Assembly (NCBI GenBank): GCA_902798825.1
Contig: CADBYI010000005.1
Span: 11,726 to 74,400, forward strand
Source of the DNA: an uncultured Eubacteriales bacterium
Lineage (GTDB): Bacteria; Bacillota; Clostridia; Christensenellales; CAG-138
Direction of reading: 5' to 3'
DNA length: 62,675 nt
Below, in pieces: positions 1-7,658 of this stretch. Each line of letters begins with the position of its first letter. Within the stretch, counting starts at the first letter, position 1. The position numbers were made by a program, and so were the translations under genes. The notes under the pieces were generated by a model. The model saw nothing but the letters and a program-made list of their open reading frames with translations. It ran no database searches and was not told where the DNA came from.

Positions 1-38
1 AGCGCCGCCAGCAGCAGGGCAAGGATATGCTTTCTCAT
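1..38 (-). CDS. Secreted protein, 5' end only
   Basis: Only the first 12 codons are inside the window. They read MRKHILALLLAA, a basic start followed by a hydrophobic stretch, typical of a Sec signal peptide or lipoprotein leader. A good ribosome binding site (AGGAGAGGAACC on the minus strand) sits directly before the ATG. The gene starts about 70 bp after the end of pgsW on the same strand and is probably the next gene of the pgs operon. The function cannot be told from this fragment. Confidence 0.6.
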   Translation of the reverse strand, partial: MRKHILALLLAA

Positions 39-109
39 GGTTCCTCTCCTTATGACGCTCATTTGGATTGGGTTTCTCGGTTCGATTGTACCACCGCCAC
101 AGGGGAATA

Positions 110-2302
110 TCAATGGGCGGCCTTCCGCCTGTCCCACACCTCGATGGCGACGATGGCCCCCAGGGACAGCAGCAGCGCGCCTACGATGGCGGGGCGGGCG
201 TAGCTCCGGCTGTAATAGGCGCCCGAGGTCCCCACCTCCGGCTCCGCCACCGGGTCATAGGGGATGCCGGTTTCGGCGCAAAGCTGCTTGATGTTCAAAA
301 AATGTACGGTGGGCACACCGCGGCTCAGATACCGCTCCACCAGGCCGCTTTTGGGAACGATCTTCGGGTCCGCCTCCGGCAAAAGGCCCTGGCCGAAGCT
401 CACCGCGGCATCCGTGTCCCCCATGCCCAGGATGTTGCCGCCCACGTTGACGAAGGCAGCCACGTCCCCCATGCGGGCCATGCGATCCAGCACGTCGGCC
501 TCGTACCCCTCCTCATAGAAGGTCAGGGGCAGGCCCTCCTGCTCGAGGCGAACCTTCATGGCCTCGATCTGCCGGATATCGTCCTCGTCCTCCAGCATGT
601 AGCCCAGCATGTTTTCCCCCGCGTCCCCGTCGCCGCCCATGGTGACAAGGTCCGGCAGGGTGCTGATGAGGCCCCCTTCATAGGCGGTCAGGATCATCTC
701 CGGCAGCACGTAGCCCGGCAGATTGGCCCCAAAGTTGGAGGAGCCGATGGACACGCTGTAGACGATGTGAAGGTCCATGATCTCCGCCGCGCACAGGACC
801 CCCAAATCGATGCCCGGAAAGGAGGCCGAAAAGCAGGCGCCGATCCGATCTCCGGGCCGGACCCCCGCCTCGTGCAGATATCGAACGGTCAGGGCGGCGA
901 AGTCCGACAGCTGGCTGGTGCGCTTGGCCTCCTCGCTGCCCAGGGAGGTGGTGACGGGCGAGATGTGGGTGCCCATGAGGCCCAGACCCAGCCTATCCTC
1001 CGGAGCAAGGGCATAGCCCCTTTTCAGGCGCTCGGCCCGAACGGCGGCGACCACCTGTCGCTGAAGGGTCGCGGCGGCCTCCATCTCGTCGGCATAGGGG
1101 AGCCGGACCCGGCGACCGGCCAGATAGATGACTAGGACGGCCACCATCAGCAGCGCCGCCACCAGAGCATGGAGGGTCAGTTTCTGCTTCATCCGCCCGC
1201 TTACCGTTTCCTGCCGTTCCCTCTTTCGTCCCGGTGCCAGCAGCGCCGCGGCCAGGACCCCGCTCAACGCCGCCAGAGCCCACAGCAGGACGGCAGATCG
1301 GGGATAGCCGGTGCCAAAGTACAGGGAAGCGGTCCCGATCTTCGGCAGGGTCTCGGGATCGAAGGGGATGCCGCTCTCCTCGCAGAGGGCGCGGACGTTC
1401 AGCAGATGGATGGTGGGGATGCCCTTGGAGAGATACCGCTCCGTCAGGCCGCTGTTGTTGGTGATCTCCAGGGGTTGATTCTTCAGCAGGCCGCTGCCCA
1501 GGGCAAGGACGGCCGTGTTGTCGTCACGGCCCAGTCCCAGACCGTTGCCCCCGGCGTTGACGAAGGCCTTGATGTCCCCGTACAGCTGTTCATGGAGCTC
1601 GATATCCTGGGCGAAACTTTCGATGTAGGCTGGGGCCAAGCCCCCTTCGATCAGCCGCTGCTTCATGGCCTCCACCGCGGCGATATCCTCGTCCTCCTCC
1701 AGCACATAGGCCATCATGTTGCGGCCCATGTCACCCCCGCCGCCCAGGGTCACCAGCACGGGCAAACGGGAGATGAGCCCCCCTTCATAGAGGGTCTTCA
1801 CCATCTCGGGAAAGGTGTATTCAGGGTTGTTGGCCCCATACTTGGAGGAGCCCACGGAGGCGGAATAACGAAGATCCAGGCCCATGACCTCCGCCGCGCA
1901 CAGGGCCGCCAGATTGAGGCCCGGATAGGAGCCGGAGAAGTTGGCCCCCACAGGGTCCCCCTGTTTTAGGCCGGCCTCCGAAAAATACTTCACGCACAGG
2001 GCGGCGAAGTCAGGCAGCTGGCTGGTGCGCTTCTCCTCCAGGCCCGCGGCGGTGGTCATGATGGGGGTGAAGTCGTAGCCGAGGAGCCCGATGCCCAGGG
2101 TGTCCTCCTCCGCCAGGGCCACGCCCCGCCGGGCCTTCTCCGCCCGGATCAGGGCCGACGCCTGCTCATGGAGTCGGGCCGCCGCCTCCATTTCATCTGC
2201 GTAGGGGACCTTGGGACTCCGGCGGCCCACCCAAAGGGCGAACGCCCCCAGGATCAGGGCCAGAGATAGGCATAGTATGGCGATGAGGGGACGGCGCTTC
2301 AT
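110..2302 (-). CDS. pgsW: PgsW-type poly-gamma-glutamate system protein, tandem fusion of two copies
   Basis: 730 residues made of two homologous halves, about 1-365 and 375-730. Each half starts with a membrane helix followed by VPYADEMEAAA or LPYADEMEAAA, and shares blocks such as KRTSQL-DFAAL, LYEGGLIS/AYEGGLIS, ERYLS-G-PT-H-LN and a C-terminal membrane helix. This matches the PgsW protein that accompanies PgsB and PgsC in poly-gamma-glutamate loci; its biochemical role is not established. The second half begins MKQKLTLH, which looks like an old start codon, so the gene appears to be an in-frame fusion of tandem duplicates. The start is the ATG that overlaps the pgsC stop as ATGA; an upstream ATG inside pgsC is possible but less likely. 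Third gene of the pgsBCW operon. Confidence 0.8.
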   Translation of the reverse strand: MKRRPLIAILCLSLALILGAFALWVGRRSPKVPYADEMEAAARLHEQASALIRAEKARRGVALAEEDTLGIGLLGYDFTPIMTTAAGLEEKRTSQLPDFAALCVKYFSEAGLKQGDPVGANFSGSYPGLNLAALCAAEVMGLDLRYSASVGSSKYGANNPEYTFPEMVKTLYEGGLISRLPVLVTLGGGGDMGRNMMAYVLEEDEDIAAVEAMKQRLIEGGLAPAYIESFAQDIELHEQLYGDIKAFVNAGGNGLGLGRDDNTAVLALGSGLLKNQPLEITNNSGLTERYLSKGIPTIHLLNVRALCEESGIPFDPETLPKIGTASLYFGTGYPRSAVLLWALAALSGVLAAALLAPGRKRERQETVSGRMKQKLTLHALVAALLMVAVLVIYLAGRRVRLPYADEMEAAATLQRQVVAAVRAERLKRGYALAPEDRLGLGLMGTHISPVTTSLGSEEAKRTSQLSDFAALTVRYLHEAGVRPGDRIGACFSASFPGIDLGVLCAAEIMDLHIVYSVSIGSSNFGANLPGYVLPEMILTAYEGGLISTLPDLVTMGGDGDAGENMLGYMLEDEDDIRQIEAMKVRLEQEGLPLTFYEEGYEADVLDRMARMGDVAAFVNVGGNILGMGDTDAAVSFGQGLLPEADPKIVPKSGLVERYLSRGVPTVHFLNIKQLCAETGIPYDPVAEPEVGTSGAYYSRSYARPAIVGALLLSLGAIVAIEVWDRRKAAH

Positions 2303-2721
2303 AGCATGCCCACCCACAGCAGGCACAGGGCGCAGAGGCCCGTCACGGCAAGAAGGGAGATGCCCGTCTTGACAAAGCCCTGGCGCTGCAGATCCCGCAC
2401 CAGGAGGGCCGGGACCAGGTAGCCGATGACCCGGACGCCGAAGGGCAGAAGGCCCGTGATGCCCACGAGCCAGGTGAGGCCGAAGCTCAGCACCACGTTC
2501 AAGGCGAAGAGCCGTCGCCCGTACAGGATGAGATACCGGCCAAGGAGCTTGTCGAGGCCGTATACCCCCAGCACGATGAGCAAGCTGTAGCCGATGCGCC
2601 AGGGATCGTTGAGGCTCAAGGCCAGGTATACCGGCGCCACCAAGCCGCCGGTGGACAGGCCGGTGATCTCGGAATAGAGGACGGCCAGAAGGACGCCCAC
2701 AATGACGATCTTGCTATACAT
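2299..2721 (-). CDS. pgsC: PgsC/CapC poly-gamma-glutamate biosynthesis membrane protein
   Basis: 140 residues, almost entirely hydrophobic with about four to five membrane helices, starting MYSKIVIVGVLLAVLYSEITG. The conserved SEITGLSTGGLVAPVYLAL stretch is characteristic of PgsC/CapC. PgsC partners PgsB in the membrane complex that polymerises glutamate into gamma-PGA and exports it. It overlaps pgsB by 8 bp and pgsW by 4 bp, so the three are translationally coupled. The length agrees with the family. No PgsA/CapA (calcineurin-like) protein is visible here; PgsW takes its place. Confidence 0.9.
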   Translation of the reverse strand: MYSKIVIVGVLLAVLYSEITGLSTGGLVAPVYLALSLNDPWRIGYSLLIVLGVYGLDKLLGRYLILYGRRLFALNVVLSFGLTWLVGITGLLPFGVRVIGYLVPALLVRDLQRQGFVKTGISLLAVTGLCALCLLWVGML

Positions 2722-3880
2722 GCTCTCTCTCGCCTCCCATCTGCACCGGCTGCTCCTTCAATTCTTTTTGGGCCCGCTCCACCAGGCGCATGCCCTCATT
2801 CTTGATGTTGCCCACCGCCAGGATGAGGCGGGGTGTTTGGCTCACAAAGGGGATCTCCGACCCTAAGCGGAAGCCCCGGATCGCCGCCTTCGGCGCGGCC
2901 CGGCCGCACTGGCGCATGAGGGCCCGCTGCTCGTCCCCCAGGAGCCAAATCTCCTTGGGCTCCATCTCCCGACACAGGCGGACCATGTCCAGAGCCCGGG
3001 CGGGCCGATCGCCCCGGTTGTTGATGAGGATGACCAGCTCCTCCTCCCCCGTCCCCCGGATGCCGTCGTAGATCATCTTTGTGGAGCTCACGTCGTTGGC
3101 GGAGAGGGCGTTCACAAAGGTCACATTTTCACCGGAGAACACGGACAGGGCGAAGGGGTCCCGAACGAAGGATCTGATCCCCTCAAAGGCGATGGAGCGA
3201 TCCACCCCCAGCCCCATGCACACATCCAGCGCCAGGGCCACGTTTTCCGGGAAATCCAGTTCCTTTGCACCGGGGATGTCCTCGATGGCCGCGGGGTCCG
3301 AAACGGTGAGGACGCTGCCCAACGCCTTGGCCCGAGCCGCCAGCTGATCGGGGAAATCCCGCTCCGCCGTGAAGATACGCCCCTGCGCAGGGAGCATCTC
3401 CATGAGGCAGTTCAATATCTCCTCCCGGGTGTCCCCCATCACGTCCATGTGATCGAGGCGGGCGTTGGTGATGACCCCCACGTCGCAGCGGAGCATATTC
3501 CGTCCCGACACCCGCTGATACTCCGGCTGCAGGGCCATGCATTCGATGACCAGGATATCCGCCTTCTCCCGGGCGGCCTTATGCAGATAGGTCAGCTGTT
3601 CCCGAATGTTCGCCGGGGCCCTTCGCTCGATGAGCTCCTGTCGCCCGTCGGGATGGATGGCGATGGGCAGGGTCCCCGTGGTCTTGCACAGGACCCTGTG
3701 GCCTCCGGCGGTGAGCCCCGCCGCAATCATGCGGGTCACGGTGGACTTGCCCCGGGTGCCGTTCACGTAGATCACGTGGGCCAGGGCTTTGCGATCCCTG
3801 TGGGCCCGGATCGCCTCCCACACGAGGCGCAGCAGCAGCAGGCAGGAGAGTATGAGGATGAGCAATTCCGTTTTATCCAT
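2714..3880 (-). CDS. pgsB: PgsB/CapB poly-gamma-glutamate synthase (amide ligase)
   Basis: 388 residues. An N-terminal membrane helix (residues about 5-22) is followed by a Mur-ligase-like ATP-binding fold with the P-loop GTRGKST at residues 41-47, then VIECMALQPEYQ, NARLDHMDVMG and NNRGDRPARA motifs typical of PgsB/CapB. The family activates the gamma-carboxyl of the growing glutamate chain with ATP and adds the next glutamate. First gene of pgsBCW. The promoter ends only 6 bp before the ATG and no ribosome binding site is visible, so the message may be leaderless. A strong terminator separates it from the M14 gene upstream. Confidence 0.92.
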   Translation of the reverse strand: MDKTELLILILSCLLLLRLVWEAIRAHRDRKALAHVIYVNGTRGKSTVTRMIAAGLTAGGHRVLCKTTGTLPIAIHPDGRQELIERRAPANIREQLTYLHKAAREKADILVIECMALQPEYQRVSGRNMLRCDVGVITNARLDHMDVMGDTREEILNCLMEMLPAQGRIFTAERDFPDQLAARAKALGSVLTVSDPAAIEDIPGAKELDFPENVALALDVCMGLGVDRSIAFEGIRSFVRDPFALSVFSGENVTFVNALSANDVSSTKMIYDGIRGTGEEELVILINNRGDRPARALDMVRLCREMEPKEIWLLGDEQRALMRQCGRAAPKAAIRGFRLGSEIPFVSQTPRLILAVGNIKNEGMRLVERAQKELKEQPVQMGGEREHV

Positions 3881-3886
3881 GGCTTC

Positions 3887-3915
3887 ATTGTACTCGTGTC
3901 GGGCGCCCCTGTCCA
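3887..3915 (-). promoter_or_regulatory. Promoter of pgsBCW
   Basis: Minus-strand -35 TGGACA (3910-3915) and -10 TACAAT (3887-3892) with a 17-bp spacer. Only six bases (gaagcc) separate the -10 from the pgsB ATG, so transcription would start at or next to the start codon. Confidence 0.55.
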
Positions 3916-3937
3916 GCTATTTCGCCGCTTTTCAACG

Positions 3938-3966
3938 GAAAAGGACGGCGGAAACATCCGCCGTCC
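3938..3966 (-). terminator. Terminator after the M14-like hydrolase gene
   Basis: Perfect stem GGACGGCGG / CCGCCGTCC (3943-3966) followed on the minus strand by TTTTCC. It closes the operon that ends with the M14-like gene and insulates pgsB. Confidence 0.75.
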
Positions 3967-3987
3967 CTGTTCTTTTGTGTCGCTCGG

Positions 3988-5127
3988 TTACCGCAGGAAG
4001 AGGCCGAGGTCGTCCGTTTCCACCATCTCCGCGTAATCGGGCACGTTGCCGATGACGATGGCGCGGGCGTCATCCTCCAGGCTGTCGTTATAGGCCTGGA
4101 TGAAGGCCGCACAGCCGGCCACGTGACGGGCCACGCGCAGCGAGAGGGGGAAGTTGCCGGCGCTGTAATCCACGTACAGCAGGCCCAGATTCTGGGCGAT
4201 GACGTAGCAGGGATCGGCACCGGTGATGACCAGCTTTTCATCCGTGTAGCCCCGGAACCGGCCCTGAGAGGGGTTGCCCACCTCAAGGAGCAGAGCATAG
4301 GTGTCCGTGAAGTCGCCCAGCTCCCGGTGCGTGAGGCCGTGGAGGGTCACGGGCGAGGGCTCCAAGCGCATGCTGATGTCGTCCATCTCCAGGTTCAGCA
4401 CGCCCTCGGCGGCGATGGCCATGGCCCGCTCGTGGGCCACGCAGGCGTTGTTCACCGCGTATTCCGGGCTGGACTCATGCAGGTCGATCTCCATGTCGAT
4501 CTTCTCGGTGTTGATCATGTTGGTCACTGCATAGGCCACCTGCTCGGACAGGGTGCCGTACTTCTGGCCGGGATAGCAACGGTTCAGGTTCCGGGTCTCG
4601 GAACCGGACAGCCCCTGGCCCGAGGGCTTATGGGTGTAGATGTCCGGATCAGGCCACTGATCGATGGGATTGGCGGCCCGGGAACCGAAATGGAAGGTCC
4701 GCTCGTCCCCGTCAGCGGTGGTGAAGTGCATGAACTGGGGCTGACCCTCCAGAGGATCGTTGTGGGAGAGGCCGGACATATTGATCTGAGGGATCACATA
4801 GACCGTACCCTTCTCCACGGTGAGCTGCTCCAGCATGACCACGGCCGCCATGTGACCCGCAGGCTCGTTGGCATGGGTGCCGCCCAGGATCAGGATGCTG
4901 CCGCCGGGCTCCTTGCCCTCCAGCACGTAGATGTCCACGTTACCGATGGTGCCCTTCAGGTTCTTGTTGTAGGTGGAGAGCTTGTAGGTCCGGGTGACGG
5001 CGCTGCCCTCGGTCACGATGTCTTCCTGAAAGATACGCTTCTGATAGAAGCTGTTCCCGGCGATGGCCGCGCAGGCGATGGCAATGGCCAAGATGATACA
5101 GGTGCTGATAATGCCTTTTTTCTTCAT
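3988..5127 (-). CDS. M14-like zinc hydrolase (succinylglutamate desuccinylase/aspartoacylase family), membrane-anchored
   Basis: 379 residues with an N-terminal membrane helix or uncleaved signal (residues about 5-24). The zinc motif GGTHANEPAG gives H85 and E88; a later DLHE supplies the probable third ligand and LLLEVGNPSQG a candidate catalytic Glu. These are the hallmarks of the AstE/aspartoacylase branch of M14 carboxypeptidases. It lies outside the membrane next to PGA genes, a permease and gamma-glutamyltransferases, so a role in trimming gamma-glutamyl peptides or another N-acyl amino acid is plausible (inference). Known phage gamma-PGA hydrolases also have an M14-like fold, but substrate cannot be read from sequence. 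Last gene of its operon. Confidence 0.75.
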   Translation of the reverse strand: MKKKGIISTCIILAIAIACAAIAGNSFYQKRIFQEDIVTEGSAVTRTYKLSTYNKNLKGTIGNVDIYVLEGKEPGGSILILGGTHANEPAGHMAAVVMLEQLTVEKGTVYVIPQINMSGLSHNDPLEGQPQFMHFTTADGDERTFHFGSRAANPIDQWPDPDIYTHKPSGQGLSGSETRNLNRCYPGQKYGTLSEQVAYAVTNMINTEKIDMEIDLHESSPEYAVNNACVAHERAMAIAAEGVLNLEMDDISMRLEPSPVTLHGLTHRELGDFTDTYALLLEVGNPSQGRFRGYTDEKLVITGADPCYVIAQNLGLLYVDYSAGNFPLSLRVARHVAGCAAFIQAYNDSLEDDARAIVIGNVPDYAEMVETDDLGLFLR

Positions 5128-5139
5128 CGCTCTACCTCC

Positions 5140-5295
5140 TTATTTGATCATGAAGATCCGAAGGATCAAGCAGACCAGGATCATCGCACAGCTGATCTTA
5201 TCCACGACCTTGGTTTCCTTGAAGAGCATGTTGTAGAGGACGCTGGCAAAGACCATCACGGCAATGGCAAGATAAATGATCGTTGTGAATGTCAT
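5140..5295 (-). CDS. Small 51-residue membrane protein
   Basis: 51 codons from an ATG with a strong AAGGAGGAAG ribosome binding site. It begins MTFTTIIYLAIAVMVFASVL and contains two hydrophobic segments separated by a charged loop (FKETKVVDK), ending ILRIFMIK. It fits exactly between the TRAP-type permease (13 bp upstream) and the M14-like gene (12 bp downstream), so all three are one transcript. No family is recognised. A plausible role is the small accessory subunit of the permease, in place of a normal DctQ subunit, which would be about three times longer and have four helices. Confidence 0.75.
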   Translation of the reverse strand: MTFTTIIYLAIAVMVFASVLYNMLFKETKVVDKISCAMILVCLILRIFMIK

Positions 5296-5308
5296 AGCTG
5301 CTTCCTCC

Positions 5309-6595
5309 TTAGAACAGACCCGCGATGAGCTTGGACTTGGCCAGGAAGAACGCCGCCCAAACCAGCAGGATCACGATGGGAATGATGCACTTCTTCAGGA
5401 TCAGCGTGTACTTCTTCACGCCGGTGACCTGGGCGGCGAAGAGGCCGGCCAGGGCCGTGGGGGGCATCATGTCGCCCACGGAGGCGATCAGGCTGATGGC
5501 CGCCAGGACCACCACCGCGTTGCCGCCCAGATAGGAGGCATAGATGTACGCGAAGGGCACGCCCAGCACGGAGCAGGCGCCGAAGGAGGACACTGCGCCG
5601 AACAGGGGGATGCTGGTGCAGGCAACGACCAGCCAGAGGATGGAAGGCAGGCTCAAGCAGGTCATGACGATGAGGCCCCGAACGCCGGTGGCGGTCATGA
5701 CCTCAATGAACATGCCCACGCCCATGAGGATGGCCATAACGGGGGTCGCCGTGCGGATGGCCTCAGGGACGGTCTTGAGGATGTTGATCTTCCGGCCGGT
5801 GAACAGGCCCACGAAGGCGGACAGCAGGAAGATCACGGGCATGCCCAGATCCTCCGTGACCTTCAGGACCTTGAAGAAGATCATCAGGACCACGAGGGCG
5901 ATGAAGGGCAGGTAGATCTTGAAGCCATACTCCTTGCGGATGGCGTCCTGCTTTTCCAAAGCGGGTTTGAGCTTCTCGTAGTCCAGGTTCTTGACCTTCT
6001 TGAGCCCCAGCAGCAGCACGATGACGATGGCCAGGGGGAAGGTCAACAGAAGCAGGGGACCGGTGAAGCCCACGTAGGGTACGTCGATGCCGGCGCAGAT
6101 GATCAGAGCCGCGGTGTTCACAGGCGGAGCGATCATGCCCAGCAAGCCGCCCATGGCGATGATGGAACCGGCGGTCACCGCGTCACAGCCCATGAGCATC
6201 AGCACGGGGGCCATGATGGAACCGGCGGACAGAACGGCCGCCGTGGAGGAGCCGGTGATCATGCCCGGGAACATGATGATGAACATGATGAGGATCAGCA
6301 GGATGGCCGGGACCTTGTGGAACTTCTCGATGATGAGGCTGGACAGGGCGTCCAGGCCGCCGGAGTCTTCGATGACCTTCATGAAGACCATGGCGCTGGC
6401 GATGGTGAGGATGGTATCCACATAGCCGAACTCGCCCTCCACCATCATGCGAATGGTTTCCGTGCCCAGGCCGCCCTCGATGGCGCCGACGACAGCCGCC
6501 GCCATCATGGACACGCCCACCGGCCACTTCAACGCGAAGCATCCCACCATGAACACGCCCAGCATGAGTACGAATGTAATCACATACGGTGTCAT
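5309..6595 (-). CDS. TRAP-type (DctM-like) large permease subunit
   Basis: 428 residues, about 11-12 hydrophobic segments. GMITGSSTAAVLSAGSIMAP and GGLLGMIAPPVNTAALI correspond to the paired re-entrant hairpin regions of the DctM/ion-transporter superfamily. An AAGGAGAAG site precedes the ATG. DctM proteins move organic acids with sodium. The context (lipoprotein with a Rossmann-like domain upstream, M14-like hydrolase downstream, gamma-glutamyltransferase nearby) suggests uptake of glutamate or a gamma-glutamyl breakdown product. No classical DctP or DctQ gene is present. Confidence 0.8.
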   Translation of the reverse strand: MTPYVITFVLMLGVFMVGCFALKWPVGVSMMAAAVVGAIEGGLGTETIRMMVEGEFGYVDTILTIASAMVFMKVIEDSGGLDALSSLIIEKFHKVPAILLILIMFIIMFPGMITGSSTAAVLSAGSIMAPVLMLMGCDAVTAGSIIAMGGLLGMIAPPVNTAALIICAGIDVPYVGFTGPLLLLTFPLAIVIVLLLGLKKVKNLDYEKLKPALEKQDAIRKEYGFKIYLPFIALVVLMIFFKVLKVTEDLGMPVIFLLSAFVGLFTGRKINILKTVPEAIRTATPVMAILMGVGMFIEVMTATGVRGLIVMTCLSLPSILWLVVACTSIPLFGAVSSFGACSVLGVPFAYIYASYLGGNAVVVLAAISLIASVGDMMPPTALAGLFAAQVTGVKKYTLILKKCIIPIVILLVWAAFFLAKSKLIAGLF

Positions 6596-6650
6596 GTTTC
6601 TTCTCCTTATACGCTTGACGCGGGGGTTTCGTCCGCGTCAGGCGGTCGTT

Positions 6651-7583
6651 TTACAGGCCAAAGAGTTCCTTCAGCGCGTTCCGGGCATCAGCAGCCTTGC
6701 CCGCATACACCGTGGGCGTGTTGTTGGCCGCCAGGATGTCATACATCAGATGATCCGCATCGCCGCTTTCCACGATGATGGCGATATCCGCCGCCGCAAA
6801 GGCGGGCTTGATGAAGGAATCGGACAGGGTGCCCCGGCGATCGGCGCCGCCGGTGTGCATGGCGATGATGGTCATGCCCAGCTCCTTAGCCTTGGCGATG
6901 AGGGCGTCGGTACGGGCCAATTCCTGATCGGCGTCGATACCGGCCGCGCCCAGACCCTTGTTGGAACCGCCGACGGCCAGGATGATGGTCTTATACTTGT
7001 CGGACAGTTCTTCGGCCTTGATGGTGCTGTTCTGGTACACGTCCAGCTTGATCTTCTTGCACAGGGTGGCGACCACGTCCACGTCCGCGCTCTGGCCCAC
7101 GCTGGTGAGGATCGCGGGCAGCTGGCAGCTGCCGGGGGTGACGGCGGGGAGATCGCCGGCAGCGGCAGGGGCAGGCTCGGCGGCGGGCTCAGCAGCGGGT
7201 TCCGCAGCAGGCTCAGCGGCGGGCTCAGCAGCGGGCTCGGCGGCGGGTTCGGCAGCGGGTTCGGCGGCGGGTTCGGCAGCGGGCTCGGCGGCGGGCTCAA
7301 CGGGAGCGGCCTCCACGGGGGCCACGGTCTGTGCCTGAGCGGTGGGGATGTACGTTACGGGAACGCCCTTCTCCTCCAGCTCCTTCACCTTCTCTTCCAG
7401 CACAGCGATCCGGGTGGAAAGGGCAGCCCTCTCCTCCATGTCCTTCTGCTTCTGCTCGAGGATGGCGATCCGGGTGTTGAGGGCGGTCACATCGTCAGCG
7501 TCAGCGGCTTCGAAGCCTTTGCTGCAGGCCACCAGAGCCGTCAGCATGACGAGGGCCAGCACGAGAGAAAGAATCTTCTTCAT
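6651..7583 (-). CDS. Lipoprotein with coiled coil, EPAA repeats and DUF6305-like domain
   Basis: 310 residues. Lipoprotein signal with lipobox ALVAC (Cys20), then a coiled coil (residues about 30-73, heptads such as RIAILEQKQKDMEER), then about ten EPAA repeats (residues about 96-140), then a compact alpha/beta domain (about 150-310) with TIILAVGGSNKGLGAAG, MTIIAMHTGGADRRG and PTVYAGKA. The last domain resembles the DUF6305 group, which I associate with gamma-PGA-type loci (from memory). The EPAA stretch looks like a spacer through the cell wall that holds the C-terminal domain away from the membrane. A ligand-binding partner of the TRAP-type permease next door is a reasonable guess. Confidence 0.7.
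   Translation of the reverse strand: MKKILSLVLALVMLTALVACSKGFEAADADDVTALNTRIAILEQKQKDMEERAALSTRIAVLEEKVKELEEKGVPVTYIPTAQAQTVAPVEAAPVEPAAEPAAEPAAEPAAEPAAEPAAEPAAEPAAEPAAEPAAEPAPAAAGDLPAVTPGSCQLPAILTSVGQSADVDVVATLCKKIKLDVYQNSTIKAEELSDKYKTIILAVGGSNKGLGAAGIDADQELARTDALIAKAKELGMTIIAMHTGGADRRGTLSDSFIKPAFAAADIAIIVESGDADHLMYDILAANNTPTVYAGKAADARNALKELFGL
7163..7298 (-). repeat. 12-bp tandem repeat coding for EPAA units
   Basis: About ten near-identical 12-bp units inside the lipoprotein gene. Synonymous variation (gcc/gct/gca) between units shows selection to keep the peptide. Copy number is likely to vary between strains by slippage. Confidence 0.75.
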
Positions 7584-7658
7584 TTCGATACTCTCCTTCT
7601 TTGGAATGAGCCGCCCACCCGAAGGTGGGCGGCCTGGTTTCGGTCGTTTGGTAGTGGA

